Shown here piece after piece: positions 12,194 to 28,441 of a DNA stretch of 64,000 nucleotides (positions are counted from its first letter, which is position 1; every line of letters starts with the position of its first letter). The DNA lies in assembly GCF_000002425.4 (NCBI RefSeq), contig NC_037265.1, forward strand, positions 11,984,330 to 12,048,329. The letters run 5' to 3'. A program made the position numbers and the translations under genes. This DNA comes from Physcomitrium patens. Its lineage: Eukaryota > Streptophyta > Bryopsida > Funariales > Funariaceae. The notes under the pieces are model-generated. The model was given only the letters and a program-made list of their open reading frames with translations. It searched no databases and had not been told where the DNA came from.

Positions 12194-15100
12194 TCATTGA
12201 CTGCCCTCAAAACTACTTGAAAAATTTGAGCCCAAGTGATGCAACCTTGGAGGTGAGAGAGGGGGCATTGCAGCCGTTGTGCTGGCTTCATTTATGCTCA
12301 AAAACTCATTTGGAATTGCTTCTGAAACCAGCCTGCCTTCACTGGTGCTGCCATTTAGAAACTTTGCAGAGCTGGAAGATCTGAAGACACTGTGTTCCTG
12401 TTTTAGAGACTTCGCAAGACGGTCCTGGCCTACTTGCACCGCGTTCCTGAACACCCCTGCAACTTGTAAACCTTGCATAATCGCCTGCAAAATTTGATAT
12501 GCGAAAGCACTTTATATTAGTAACGAAGTCCTATCACCACTTTCATGTAGGTATGCATTTCGTGGTCATGCAAAATAATCACCAAACAAGATATACATGT
12601 TAAAATGAGTGATGTAGCTAACTAGTTAAGTCCAAAGCTTGAGCTGCAAACTAATCGATACAAGCTGGCTGCATATGTCCCTGAAACGTGCAGTACTGAA
12701 TGTGTAGATCTTAAGATTCTGAAATTCTATTACACTTAATTGTACGATGAAAGAGGCGAAGACGTTACAGAGAAAACTTATCACTTCGACTCTCACCTGA
12801 GGAACATACAGCCGTGTCAATAGCCCTTTGCGCATCAGTTTTAGGTTCAGTTCCTTGTCAGCCCATACCACGTGTTCCCTATACCTGCAAATAGAATACA
12901 GTCTTAGCAACTCTATTCTTTCCAGCCTGTCAGAAGAGTAGATAGAATCAATATCGGACAGAGTCCTGACAACAATAACCGCTCAGAAAGAGGCTTTATG
13001 GCAGCCACAGATCCGACATGCATTCACAACACACAACTGTTCAGAGGATAGAAGGTTTGGGCCACTAATTTTAATCCTACGGTAAAAGAATGGCCTGAAT
13101 TTAGAAACTACCGTGACTATGAGGTGGAGTGTCCAGAAACCATACCAGCGCTTCATCTCCTCTTCTGAAGCTGTAGAAGCAATAATGAAAGCCTGACACG
13201 ACAAATGCGATTTTAATTATTTTCTTAGAAGTTGATACATCATGCTAAATATGAAAATTTTACTTTAAAAATTACTCTCGAAGGATGGACGTCAAAGGAA
13301 AATAGGAGAAAATCAGTTGATTCCAAATTCAAAAGTAATATACATGTCCATCAGACATTATCAGAAGGCACAAATCAATAGCGCCCCTGAAGCACAATCA
13401 GAGTCATTGGCTTACCTCCCGATCAAAGTCGAGCATGAAGCACCGCTTCACATCCTCCCTGGTTGGTTTGCAGTGACATCGATCGCGTCGCGATGTCAAA
13501 TCTGAAAACTTTGCGTATGTATAATGTAATACTGCAGCCTCATCAAGCTTGATTTCACTGTTCAGATGTCATACCAAGAACGGTTTCTCATAAGCAAATC
13601 CACTTTTCACAAGCGCAGTAACCCATGCATTTCATTCTAAATTTCTTCAGTAATCTTCTATGATACTCTCAGTCATCTAACAAACAAAATACTATGAAAT
13701 AGACACACGACCAGACCTCTCAACTACCAGAATGAACATCATGGGATTAGATCTGAAACAGCACACCAATAAGCGACGAACTCACTTTGGCGCTTTAGCG
13801 TAATTGTGCCACCTATGAGCACCATTAGGTCGCAAATGGTCTTTTATGCGGGCCGCAGCTTTACCGTTCCCGTAGGTCAAGAAGTAGTTGGGATTGCCCC
13901 GAGTAGCTTCTTTGTATAGGGCAAAGTAAGTCTCTTTAGATACGTGATCATAGTTTCTCTTAAACATGGTTACCTCACGGAAGGGGTCCTCAAGATCATC
14001 TCGCTCAATTGCGCTCTCCTACAACAACCAGCACATTGTAGTATTATACGTAGATAAAGTTCGTAAAAGACCAATGAGAACTTGCACCCCAAGTAGACTT
14101 ACTAGAAACAAGGCCACTGAGTGCTACAGATGAGTAATACGATGCTGTGGGAATAGGACTCACATAGTTGGGGAAAACCACCATATCAACGTCGGCAGCA
14201 ATACTGTGAAGCAACCGCTGCACGGAGTATTCCGGGGCTCCAGCTGGATGCAACAATTCATCAGTGTCAAGATGAATTATCCAATCGATGCCAATCTCCT
14301 GTTCAACGTACCAACACCCAGTAAAATAAGTCAACGAAATCGCGGATGCCCTCTTCATAGCTAGCTGATCGATGGTGCACATACAAGGTGATCAAATTGA
14401 GATATTGAGATTTGATCAGATCAACATGAAATTTCGGAGTTGTTAAGTTACCCTTGCAAATACAATAGCCGTTTCCATGTTGAGAGACTGTTTGACAAAA
14501 AGCTCATAGTTGCACGGTTTCCAGAAAAAGCCAGATAGCCAAGTCTCGTTCCATATACGGCTGCGAAGGATAAACAAGATAAATTCGCATTCGCCCGTTG
14601 GAAAACTCATCAATCGATGATAACTTCATTAACCACAGCCAAAAATACACGAACCAAAACCAAAACTACTCTAGAAGACAAATTGGACGAAATCATGGTA
14701 ATCTCATACGTCGTAGGACAGTAACAACAATATTTTATGATATGAAAAATAGTCTATCATGAACCTTTTAGCCTGCTGGTTTTGTAGCTCTTCAGTATGA
14801 TGAATGATCTTCACCCCCTATAACCAAAATAAAAGTGCTTCAGACTGCTATTCACACCAAAGTGAGTCTAATAAAATCAAAAAGAATATAAGAAGCGAAA
14901 TCAAATACTGTGCTTGATGACATTTACTGCGGAATAGTAGAAATGCAGCCCAAAGAAAGGAAATTAGGGCAAGAAACATACAGGAATAGCTTCCAAAGTC
15001 GATGTCGAATTCAAAGACGCAGCCTGTCCCTCAACAAAAAGAAAGAAGTGTGTGACACCCACAACCCGATGATAGTATAGCCAGGGCAGGATCTGCTCTA

Positions 15101-15458
15101 GGCCAGCCGATGTGCTTGAAGTAATAGCTATCTTAGAAGATTGTTCTTTCTGAGTTACATGCTGCCATCCGATGTGATTCGGGAGCATCCCATTGTGAGA
15201 GGCCTGGACTTTTCCACACACTGAACTCGTCCCAAACCGCCCACCCAAATGCGAGTTCACAGGATCTTTTGCTCTTGAAAAACGAGCATCACCCCCAGCA
15301 ATCTCTCCAAGTTGAGCAGAATCGTCTAGATCTCTGTCGGTCCATTGGGTCATGAAAGCGAAGAGAGCCAAACAGAGGGTGAGCGCTGTCGTGACAAAGA
15401 GAATCCTCTGAGAACTTAATTGTTGTGACAAACGCGGTCCATGGGAAATTCCAGGCAT
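12194..15458 (-). CDS. GT92 (DUF23) family glycosyltransferase, complete
   Basis: Nine exons, read from high to low: 15458-14982, 14817-14765, 14560-14452, 14298-14164, 14018-13786, 13557-13416, 13192-13146, 12884-12797, 12484-12194. All introns are GT-AG and the joins keep frame, giving 524 residues. A short cytosolic N-terminus and one hydrophobic segment (about 19-37, [18 protein letters not shown]) predict a type II Golgi membrane protein. The catalytic region contains [19 protein letters not shown] and [14 protein letters not shown], with the metal-binding DxD at residues 224-226, then [30 protein letters not shown] and a Cys-rich [18 protein letters not shown] stretch, all hallmarks of plant GT92 proteins. 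The family includes beta-1,4-galactan synthases and several uncharacterised plant enzymes; this one looks like the latter group, so donor and acceptor are unknown. The start is the first ATG that keeps the membrane anchor. Confidence 0.9.
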
Positions 15459-17250
15459 GATGCACCAGCATATGTATCACTGCAACAACATTCCAGGGAT
15501 ACACCGACTTTCTCAACGACTTTGCCAGAGTCTTTCACGACCATCTAACAAACTCCAGATTCCGCTTCTGCTAATTTTTGGCCAAACCCCATCTCACTGT
15601 CGAATGACTTTCTTGCTTTGAAACCCTATTCCTTAAACCTCTGCTGGGAATTGGAACGGCATCGCTCTTCGATGCTCTCTTTCTCACTTCCTGCTCAATT
15701 TTGAATCCCAACCCGTAATCCCCTTCAAAAATGTTGGTAACAACTATGCCGATGGGCGGAGTGAAAAAACTGAAATTTGCTATCCCTTCAAAACGCTCGC
15801 CTCTTCCATGCTGTCAGAAATTGATTCGATATCTGTCACGATCAAAAGAATGAAGAAAACCAATGTAAAGTACACATACCAGTAACAGGGGTCACTCCGG
15901 ACAGAAGGGCAAATAATCCAAAAAATCCCAGACGACGCAATCGAGACCAAAACATCTAATACACTGCAGAAAGCCTGCGGAACTGAAACACGCTCCCTTC
16001 GACCTTTGACGTCTCACAACACACCAATGGGATCATCTTTGATGGATACCATGTAGTTGAAATCACAAGGTTCCCTATTACCACAATATGATTGAAACGA
16101 CGATCGCTAAGTGACTCCCGAGACCTGTAGATCTAGCACCGTCTACGATGACAAGACGGACGATACTGAATCAAAGTGAAGAGAACAATGTGAATAAGAA
16201 TCTACGATAAAGCCCAGCACCGTTTTTTCCAAATAAAGCATCTCAGTTACAGCCACAAAAAATTACCCAATCTCAACAGCGACGAGGGGACACGCATAGC
16301 AAAGAATACCTTCACGACACCACCCGTCCGTTCAAAATCCGGAAACTATTTGACTTGTGCTACTCAACAAGCAGAAACTCGTCTGAAGTTGATAGGCTTC
16401 GAAGACTTGGTCAACAGAAAACAGGACGCGCATGCACGAAACGAAGATTTGTGGACTATTGGGAAACGGTGCCGATAACTGGCAGAAAACCAACTGTGGA
16501 AGAAGGCTTGCGTCGGTGGCAGTCATGTGAAGCTGGACGAAGGACTTGCAGTTGGTTGCAGAGGAAGAGAAGTTCTCGACAGGAATACTGGGTTGAACGA
16601 TTTGGGGCGATCCTACTTTCTTCTTTCATTCTTTCGCCGCAGAGTAGACCGTATCAACAGCTAATCCCGACGTTACTCGGCAAAAATACCCAACACTTCG
16701 TTGTCATTTTGTAGCATTGAAAACACAAAGCGGGGAGCTCATTCCATCTTGTGCAGGCAGAAATACCTGGTTTCACATCAGGCATTGAAATCGCTCTTCT
16801 CTGCACGAGAACAATCTCTGGCACTCAAATCAGTGGATTAGATTTCCAACAGCGTCTTCAAAATCAGCACAACAGCCCCAACAACCTTAGACGTGCAATA
16901 CTAGTTCTAAATCTCTTCATACATTTTTCACTTCGTTGTCTCGTTGGCGTTTCGTATTTTCATCTCTTTCTTACGAAATTCCACCTCTTCCATCTGGGGG
17001 ATAAATAGCACCATGTTGCTTAATTGTGGCATTCAAGCTCATGTGAATGAATTGATTTGTTGTTCTGTCTCTGATCAATCCTAGATATGAACTGTGAATG
17101 ATTGCTGGTGTCATTAGAACACATTTTAAGTTCATTTTGCAACATTCGTTTTGCGCTTTCAAACACGGCTTCAACGTTATTTGATTCCACTGTGCTTGTC
17201 GAATACAGTGTGTTTTTTTCGTATTCCTCATGTTGAGACATGTTCAGTTG
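15459..17250. other. Upstream region of GT92 gene, no coding call
   Basis: GC-balanced DNA that contrasts with the AT-rich flanks. It probably holds the leader and promoter of the minus-strand GT92 gene. The open frames here (for example 16355-16714 plus) have no recognisable domain or family signature, and I do not call them genes. Confidence 0.5.
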
Positions 17251-18429
17251 AATCTGGACGGACTGAATGTGCTAATGATCGGACAACTAAGGGAAATTCA
17301 CAGATTGCTGGTTAAAATGAATTATTTTTCACTGATTGATGTTTGAGTGGAAACCTCACAACTCCGATCGGTCACGAGAGTGACCATAATCAGCCGTCTT
17401 GCTCTGGATCTTTGCAGGCTTTACTGAACATTCTTGTCGACTTCGACAACAAACTTGAGATACTGCAAACCTTGTATATTGTAACGTGAGGGTGACTAGT
17501 TATATGCGATGTAGAGAATTTGTTGCTTTCAGTATTCTCCGTTATCGATCTAGGGCTAGCAAAGTGGTGTGTGTAGTTTCCTTATAATTTTATTGTGAGT
17601 GCAGCAACCAAAGAGGTGGAACATGATGTAACATTTGGCTTTAATGTGTATCATGTTGAGGTTCTGTTCAAGATTATTCTACATTTGCATATGACTGTCG
17701 GATAAGGTAGTACTTCTTCACGTTGTGATGAACAGTGTTAAGGTGAACGCTATCAACAATAGATTTGTGTCAAGACACAAGAGAAAGACATTTAGCATGA
17801 AATGATCAAAAATATTTTAATAATACTAGAAAAAGAAATTGAGCACATTAAGCAAATTAAGCATTGATTAAAGAGTCTTGAAGCAACACTAGAGTGTAAG
17901 AAAAGTATTGACAAGATTGAAGATGACCTCAATCTTATTTTTATTCATTCTAGCTATCAACATGATCATATTGAAACTTCTTTGGGACCATAAAGATTGC
18001 AGGACAAGTGTCAAAGTTGTCAAATACATCCATACTAATTGCCTACATCCAACTTTAATTTTAATAAAGTTTGTGTAGCAAAATGGAAAACCAAAGCATA
18101 ATTGTAAATCCAACTTGTGTCTAAAAAGATTTTACAAAGTTTTACAAGTAAGATACTCTTAATCTATTTTTATTTTGATGAACAATTATGATGTTTAGAA
18201 AAAGAAGAAAGACTATAAAAGATTGTAAAATAAGATAATAACATATTACAATAGATATATTAGTAATTTAAATTACAATAGATATTAATTACAATAAATA
18301 TATTAGAAATTTAAATTAAACCTTAATATCAAATTTGACTTTTCTAAAAATTCATTTTTTTTTCAAATTATACAATTATTATACAAAAGAAATAGAGGTG
18401 AGAGAAAGAATTGTGGAAGAAAATTGAAG

Positions 18430-18465
<36 letters not shown>

Positions 18466-20150
18466 AATTTATAAAATAGTTATATTTTTCTAAAATATTC
18501 TATTTAACATCATAAATTTGTTTAGTTTAACTCTTAAAGATTATTCTCTTCTCTATCACCTATATCTATTACTTTTTAATAAAAAATTATAATCAGATAA
18601 AATATTAGTAACAAATCTTTATAAAAATATGTAAAAATATATTTATATTGCATGTAATTTATATGTAGTCTTTATCTTCTAATTTTATTACCAAATGATA
18701 TAAGATCAATGCATATAAAACACAATTATATCTATTATATCAATAATAAATATTCATTATAACTACAAAAAGGAAAAATAATTATTATAAATTTAAAAAG
18801 AACCAAGATAATATATTAAAAAGACAAAAGAATATAAATAGAGAACCAATAGGTGGACACTCCTGTTTTTTTGTGTGGACACCTCCTCCCCTTGTGCCAT
18901 GCAGCCTAGCATACATACAATATTACTTTTATTGACATTAAAAAAAAAAGGATAAATTTATAGTCAAAGACTTATGAGCATTGACTTGGAATATTTTTAT
19001 TAAGTATTGAGTTGAAAATAATTTTGTAAATATTTTTTATGAAACTATTCTATTCACTTTAAAAAAACTTATTAGATTCATTCTATGAGATTTTTATTTT
19101 TATTTTTATTATTGTAATTTTATCTTTTAATATTTTAGTATGAGGAAAAGTTTTATTATGTGTATGTGAGGGTCCATGACATGGGAGGGTGTTGCAAAAC
19201 GAAGATTCTTTTCAGTCAAACTTCCACTTTTGTCTTATGTGGCTTTGAAGAAACTATCCCTATGCTTGTTTTTTCAAAAAAAAAAAAAGAAGTAAATATC
19301 TATAGTAGATATTTATCCAAATTAGGAATTTCAATAGATCCAAAACTCTTTGGTGTGCTTCCATATCTTGGTGGCCCAAGGATAATAAGGATATTCCAAA
19401 GGCAAAAAAGGTGCTAAGCCCAAGTAAAAATATATTATTTCAAAACAATGTAGAGTAATAAAATAAATTAGCAAAAGAGGAAAAATTGCTTCCTACCAAC
19501 ATCTCAATTTGAACATGGAACTCACATGCTAAAAACATTCCTTGCAACTTACACAAGATTCTCTAGATCCTATTTTTCTCATGAAACCTACAAACACATA
19601 TAGAACAATTATTATTATTAGTATTATTCTCTTCCTCCTAATCTTATATCTCCTAAACTCAAAAGTACAACTAAACCAGAAGACAAAATCCCATATCAAA
19701 ACATCACTCCATAAAAATAATAATTTGCAAAACGACATTCATCATCGATGTGGCAATTTTGCTAAAACAATCTCATAATACAAACAAAACACCTTCTTCA
19801 TTTTTAGAATTTTTGTAGATTGGACATAAATATCAACTCTGAGTTAAGAGCTTTCAATAAGCACCCATTCCTCCCCGAGGAACACTACTACGAACCCCCT
19901 CTGTCACTTGGCACCACCCCCGGATGTCCACTTGGCGGCACGCCGCTCTTGCCACTTGGCTCGCATGGTGGCGCCGCAGCTCGTCACCCACATCAGCGGC
20001 CTCTCTAGCTCCAGAAAGGGAGAGACACTGCCTGGCCCTGCAGGGAAAGTGAAGTAAAAGTTTGATCCGTAAGAGGTCGAGGTATATGATTTGCTTGCAC
20101 AGCCCCGTCGGTCTTCCATTTTTGCCTTCGGAATTGCGGAGGAGTTGAGA
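17251..20150. other. AT-rich intergenic region
   Basis: No gene or clear transposon protein was seen. There is a TA microsatellite at about 18432-18461. The short open frames (for example 19160-19417) show no family signature. Composition rises in GC only after about 19850, approaching the small gene at 20281. Confidence 0.5.
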
Positions 20151-20280
20151 ATTAGTGCTTGAGTCTGAGTGAATCGGAAACTGTTTGCTTGTGTGTTGAG
20201 GCGTTATTGTAGAGAGTGGTTTGTGTGTGTGTGTTTTGCTGTTGTTGTTTTTGTAGTATTGGGTAGGGTTTGGCAGGGCA

Positions 20281-20592
20281 GTGACGATGGCAGAGAAGAA
20301 GTTTGACACCACGAAGATGTCGGGGGAGGAATTGAAGAAGCTGGGGCTGGAGGGGGCGAGGAAGCCACCAGGTTCAAACCCAGGCCCAGGGTCGACGCTG
20401 CACCAGCAAGGAGGGCAGGGGCTGAGCAAGGCCGGGCGGTATCCTTTCATTATGGCCGGTGTCGCAGTGGTTGTGGGTATGGCCACATTCACCTACTATA
20501 GGTCCCTCAATGTGCAACAAATCCCTGGGAAGAGCAACCAGGCGCTGGAGTCCAACCACCCTGCCACCGCCAAGGCTCCTTCCGACCGTTGA
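20281..20592 (+). CDS. Small one-pass membrane protein, unknown function
   Basis: Intronless frame of 103 residues starting MAEKKFDTTKMSGEELKKLG. The N-terminal ~60 residues are polar, with GARKPPGSNPGPGSTLHQQG; one hydrophobic segment follows (about residues 57-73, YPFIMAGVAVVVGMATF), then a short polar tail of about 30 residues. There is no signal peptide, so it is probably a single-pass protein with a short C-terminal tail. I have no firm family name; the GEELKKLG...RKPPG...HQ pattern before one membrane helix looks like a conserved small plant protein, but this is an impression only. The start has a good plant context (GACGATGGC), the leader is GC-rich, and no better frame exists. The long open frame on the opposite strand (19854-20492) is taken as its shadow. 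Confidence 0.6.
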   Translation: MTMAEKKFDTTKMSGEELKKLGLEGARKPPGSNPGPGSTLHQQGGQGLSKAGRYPFIMAGVAVVVGMATFTYYRSLNVQQIPGKSNQALESNHPATAKAPSDR

Positions 20593-22847
20593 AACCCTGA
20601 ATGCCTCGCCTGCGCAAGCTTGGCTCGTGAAGTTCTCATTCGAGGTTGCGCTCCCCCCCTTTTTTTCTTCATTTCTTTTTTATCTGTCTTCGAAGGACGT
20701 TGCATTACTCGACTTACCGTGACATCTAGGATTCTTCTGGACGAGGGTTAGGACCTGTAGATATTTTTTCCGGCAACCCGCACCACATAAATCAACCCTA
20801 GGTGAAGGTACTCAAATTGTGTAATTAGCGGCTCGAGAAAAACCTCGGGAACAATTGCAGGATGGCCGTTTGCTGTGCTGTTTCAGCGTCGTCGTGCTTA
20901 ACGACATCTTTGACAGATACTTCCTGAACTTTCTGAGATTTTGTGTCACACTAATGGCAATCAAGTCCATCATGGTTTTGTATCCCACTGAGTCCCCTCC
21001 TCTCTGCGTAACGGTTTGCGTCTCATGTGACGTGACTCCAGGAGTGTGTGATCGTGTTTACCGAATGACCATGTTTCCAGCCTTGATTATGCATTGCCAT
21101 GCTCTTTTTCATTGCTTGCTGCTAGTTTCTGGTGCTCAGCATGCCGATATGTTCAATCTTCGTATAGTTCTTACTGTACCGATTCGTAAACACTGAGGCA
21201 TGATCGATGCATTCCGGATCAAGAGATACAAGAGATAATGCGCAAGGCATTTACTGTACCACAATCTTCGGATACCACGATGGTCTAGAAATTGAGGTCG
21301 CTTAGCCACATTTTACAATTCGTATAATCTCACAAGTAGTTTGTAGATCTATTTAGTGCAATGCAGTTTTTTCATTTCATTCTAGTTATTTTACCCAACA
21401 AGATATCCCTACTCTTCGTCAGGATCCATCAATCATCGTTGGGGGTTTGAATTCCCATCACTACATTTTTAACATAAGTGTGACCTTCCGTTTTTTGGCA
21501 GTTTAAGAGCTCTTTGTCCCAAATGTAGTATTATTTCATTTTGTTTAAATGTTGCATTTATTGTTTTATGCAATTTTTTTTACATCAACGGTTGTATTTA
21601 TAATCATTTATAAGAAATTTCAATCATGCTCACGAAAAGATTGTGTTTTGCCAGACTAAAAATGTATTCTTAAATGAAATTCATAGGAACTATTTGAAAG
21701 AATACTTAAGTTTTACTTAATAAATGTTTCAGTTATTAAAAAGATTTCTGTACTCTTTGTAATGCCCAGTAGAAGAGCTTTTGCACTTGGTATTGTGCTT
21801 GCCACTATAAAATAAAACCAAAAATTGAAACACAATGTAATGTGTTCTAATAAAGAATAAAAAATAAAAATGCATGTTGCATTAGACCAATCAAACAACT
21901 TGTGAACATATGATTATTTAGCATGTAACAAAAATACCTTACAAAAAAACTGTCTTTCTCAGACACAAAGTCTTAATTTTTCCTAATTAAAATATAAAAA
22001 TTACAACTTGAAATTGATAAATTATACATCTTTATAAACCATCCAAATCACTAACCAATTTTTTTAGTCATATAACATTTTAAAATTAGGTAAAATACAT
22101 CTTTTAAAAATCATTAATTAAAAAGGCACAACATGAAATTGTTAAGAAAATAATGATTTTCCAAGATAGAATTAGAAATTGTGGTATGTAGTGTTAAAAC
22201 ACAATTTGGCACATCAACAAGAATTGATATCTACATGCAGAATATCAAGAAATAGTAAAAATATTAAAATTACCATCAAACTACATTGAAACAAATCAAG
22301 ATAGTCAAACAAGCATGTCAAGGCACATGAATGTTATGAAGATGCAAGTCAATGAAGGCACAAGTAAAAAATTGATTAGAATATATATATTTTTAAAATA
22401 GACATCTTAGCTGCATTTAATAAAAACAAAAATAAAATAAAATAAGATCCAACTTTCTAAAAAAATATTGATTATGATCCAAAATTTAGCAAACACAATT
22501 TTTGAAAAATCATATTTGTACAAAATTGATAGATTTTTCTTTTAATTTTTTTTCGAAATTTTCACCTAGAAAATATAACATATAACATATATTATAATAA
22601 TAAAATTTAATGTCAGGTTAGAGTTAAATTACAGATGCATGTAGTAGCCTAACTTTAAAGTCTTGAAATTACTAATAATATTATTATTATTCTTATAATT
22701 CTGTTATTTATTTATTTTTGTTGTATTGATTCAATTGAGAAATATTAAAATATAATATATCTAAGAACTATCAATTCCAAGTAGAAAAAAGTCATTTTTA
22801 CATAAGATATTACTTCAATATACATCATCCACAAGCCATCAAAATTA
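20593..22847. other. 3' flank of small gene, then AT-rich spacer
   Basis: About 20593-21300 is GC-balanced and probably 3' UTR of the upstream small gene. From 21300 to 22850 the DNA is AT-rich with no recognisable gene. Confidence 0.5.
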
Positions 22848-22889
22848 ATGAAAAAGGACACATCAGGCATGGCTTATGCTCGTGCCCTC

Positions 22890-23570
22890 CTGAAAGGCCG
22901 ACGTGGCAAGTTCAGCTCAGCCTATTCACACCCGCGCTTCCCAGCAAAGAACCCCGGCTCGGATCCGATTCCCATCCCGCCCCGTCTGGTCCCACGTGGA
23001 CTGCCAGCGTGGACAAAGCGCGGGGTGCCTCAGCACCTTCCTCATCCCACGATTTTCATCCTTCTATGCCCCTGCTTTGTTCTTCACCCCTCATGGGCTG
23101 CCAACTGTGCACCCGGAAGGGTCTTCCCACTTTAAAAGTAAAAGTAAAAAGGAGTTTCATGAAAAAAGCAAACGCAGTCAAGGAAGCATACTCCTCGAAG
23201 CATGCCTCGTTCCCTCTCTTTCTGACTTGTCTCGATGGGGATTTTGCGCTGCAATTTTATCATGTTCTTCGCACGCTCGAGTCTCATGCTTCTCTCTACT
23301 GTCGCGATTTTTCTATGCATGCATCGTAGCACTCTCCTCTTCGATGCAACCAATATCCCAGTTATTGCGTGATAAAAAAAGCTCACACCCATAAAAGCAC
23401 CTTCTTGAAATAGCTTCCTTTGGGGGCTGAGTTACATATTAGATTTTGCGCAGCAATACTTTCATGTGTTTTTCGCAGGCTCGAGCTCATGCTTTCCTCT
23501 ACTGTTGTGGTCTTTCCATTGCGGCCCCCACCCATCGCCCATCCCTTTTCACCTCTTTATAAATCCTGAC
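22890..23570 (+). promoter_or_regulatory. Putative GDH promoter region
   Basis: GC-rich island starting abruptly after AT-rich DNA and preceding the glutamate dehydrogenase gene. It contains GACGTGGC at about 22900-22907 and a perfect G-box CACGTG at 22993-22998, both possible bZIP/bHLH sites, and a TATA-like TTTATAAAT at 23556-23564 that would start a transcript about 0.7 kb before the start codon. The frames open here (for example 22903-23394) are not recognisable proteins. The assignment is by position and motif only. Confidence 0.4.
23240..23516. repeat. Imperfect direct repeat, ~75 bp, two copies
   Basis: Copy 1 at about 23240-23313 and copy 2 at about 23442-23516, about 200 bases apart. 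Both run from GATTTTGCGC.GCAAT through CGCA.GCTCGAG...CATGCTT to CTCTACTGT and a closing TTTC. They differ by scattered substitutions and small indels. They lie just upstream of the TATA-like box of the GDH gene. Confidence 0.75.
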
Positions 23571-24329
23571 TTCATCCGACAGCATCGACAATCCCGTCCA
23601 CTGGAGTCGTCTCACCTGGCATTCGATCTCTGGCCGTAGCTCCCGCACAGTTTCGATTCCGGCTATTTTTGAGTCTTTGAATCAACTTCCTTGTTGTAGT
23701 TGTGGGTTGCGAATCTCGGCTGCAAGCTGGTGGAACTTCCGCTGTTCGATCGCTTGCATGATGTGTGTGTCGTGACGACTGTGTTGCTGGTGAGGTAGAC
23801 ACAGAGTGGAGATTGTTCTTGGAGTTTGGATTGTTAATTCCTGGTATTGAGTGTCATTTCGTGGTTGATTGCTGCGAGATGGGATGGTCTTAGAAGTTGC
23901 AGCAGTGGTAGCTTTTGGCCGATTAGACTGTGTGGGGTGGGGAGCTCTAGTACCGCGGTCGATTGCTGTTGGCTGTTGTAGACAGAATACGAGTAATATT
24001 TTACAGTACGTGTGTTGCACTGAAACGCGAAGAGAATATACTTCATGATCGATTATTAACCGTGTTGGCCATGATAATATTTTCCCTTTGTTGAAACATG
24101 CGGCGACGAGGAATTAATAAAGCATTACGTAGTCGCTCTAAAACTGATTCTGACTGCCAAACCTGCACCAAACAATGCTGGATTCATTCATTCCTTTCTG
24201 CAGTGGTATGGTGCTGAAGAAGTGTATTCAATGCATTTTCTGGCGAGAGTGATCTGACTTATTGGTTTTAGTGGTTGGTGCCTTCGACAGAGAATCGATC
24301 TCTTGAAGCTTTTACAGACGACAATTGCA

Positions 24330-27864
<3,535 letters not shown>

Positions 27865-28410
27865 TTCTGGACCTAGAAGCTCGGTGCCGCGGCCAACGTC
27901 GACGAAGCTCTTGTGACTCAGCAGGACATACATGCCCTTCACCAGCCTGCGAAGTTTTGTAGAAGACGTTACCCCCTCGTTCTCACTCTCTGTCTGTCTG
28001 TCTGCAACTGTCTTGGTTGTTCCGTTGTGTCTAGTTTAGTCTTGTGGTAGTTATATTCAAACCCACTGGGCTCTACATAAAACTACCCTGTTTTTGGAAA
28101 AAGGTTCTGCGGTGTTATTTTTATGTGCACTGTTGCCATGGAGACTAGCATCTCCATCACCCATCTCTCCCAATGGCCAGAAGCTTGTTCGACTTGGGTG
28201 ATAATGGAAGGATTTTACGCCAACGTCACATAATTGGGTATCAATCAAATAGTGTGACCAACTTCTACAAAGTTGTGTTGTAATCACTTCGGTGTTTGCA
28301 CTTAAATATAATAGCGTCTTGCACGCTCCGAGTGATGAAAAGAAGGATCACATGTGTGTGGTGGAGTTGGAATGGTTTATTCGAATATTCTATATTTTTT
28401 GTCCTTTTTG

Positions 28411-28441
<31 letters not shown>

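Noticed and set aside
16355-16714. 119-codon plus-strand open frame upstream of GT92
   Set aside because: Arg/Ser-rich without family signature; probably leader or promoter DNA of the divergent gene.
19854-20492. 212-codon open frame on the minus strand over the small gene
   Set aside because: Pro/Ser/Arg-rich with no domain, lies opposite a better-supported plus-strand gene and its GC-rich leader; it looks like a composition shadow.
21436-21470. T-arm-like sequence GGGGGTTTGAATTCCC, possible tRNA or SINE B-box
   Set aside because: No acceptor stem, anticodon arm or A-box could be found at the proper distance.
22903-23394. 163-codon plus-strand open frame before GDH
   Set aside because: No recognisable domain, overlaps other open frames and includes one copy of the promoter repeat; more likely promoter or leader DNA.
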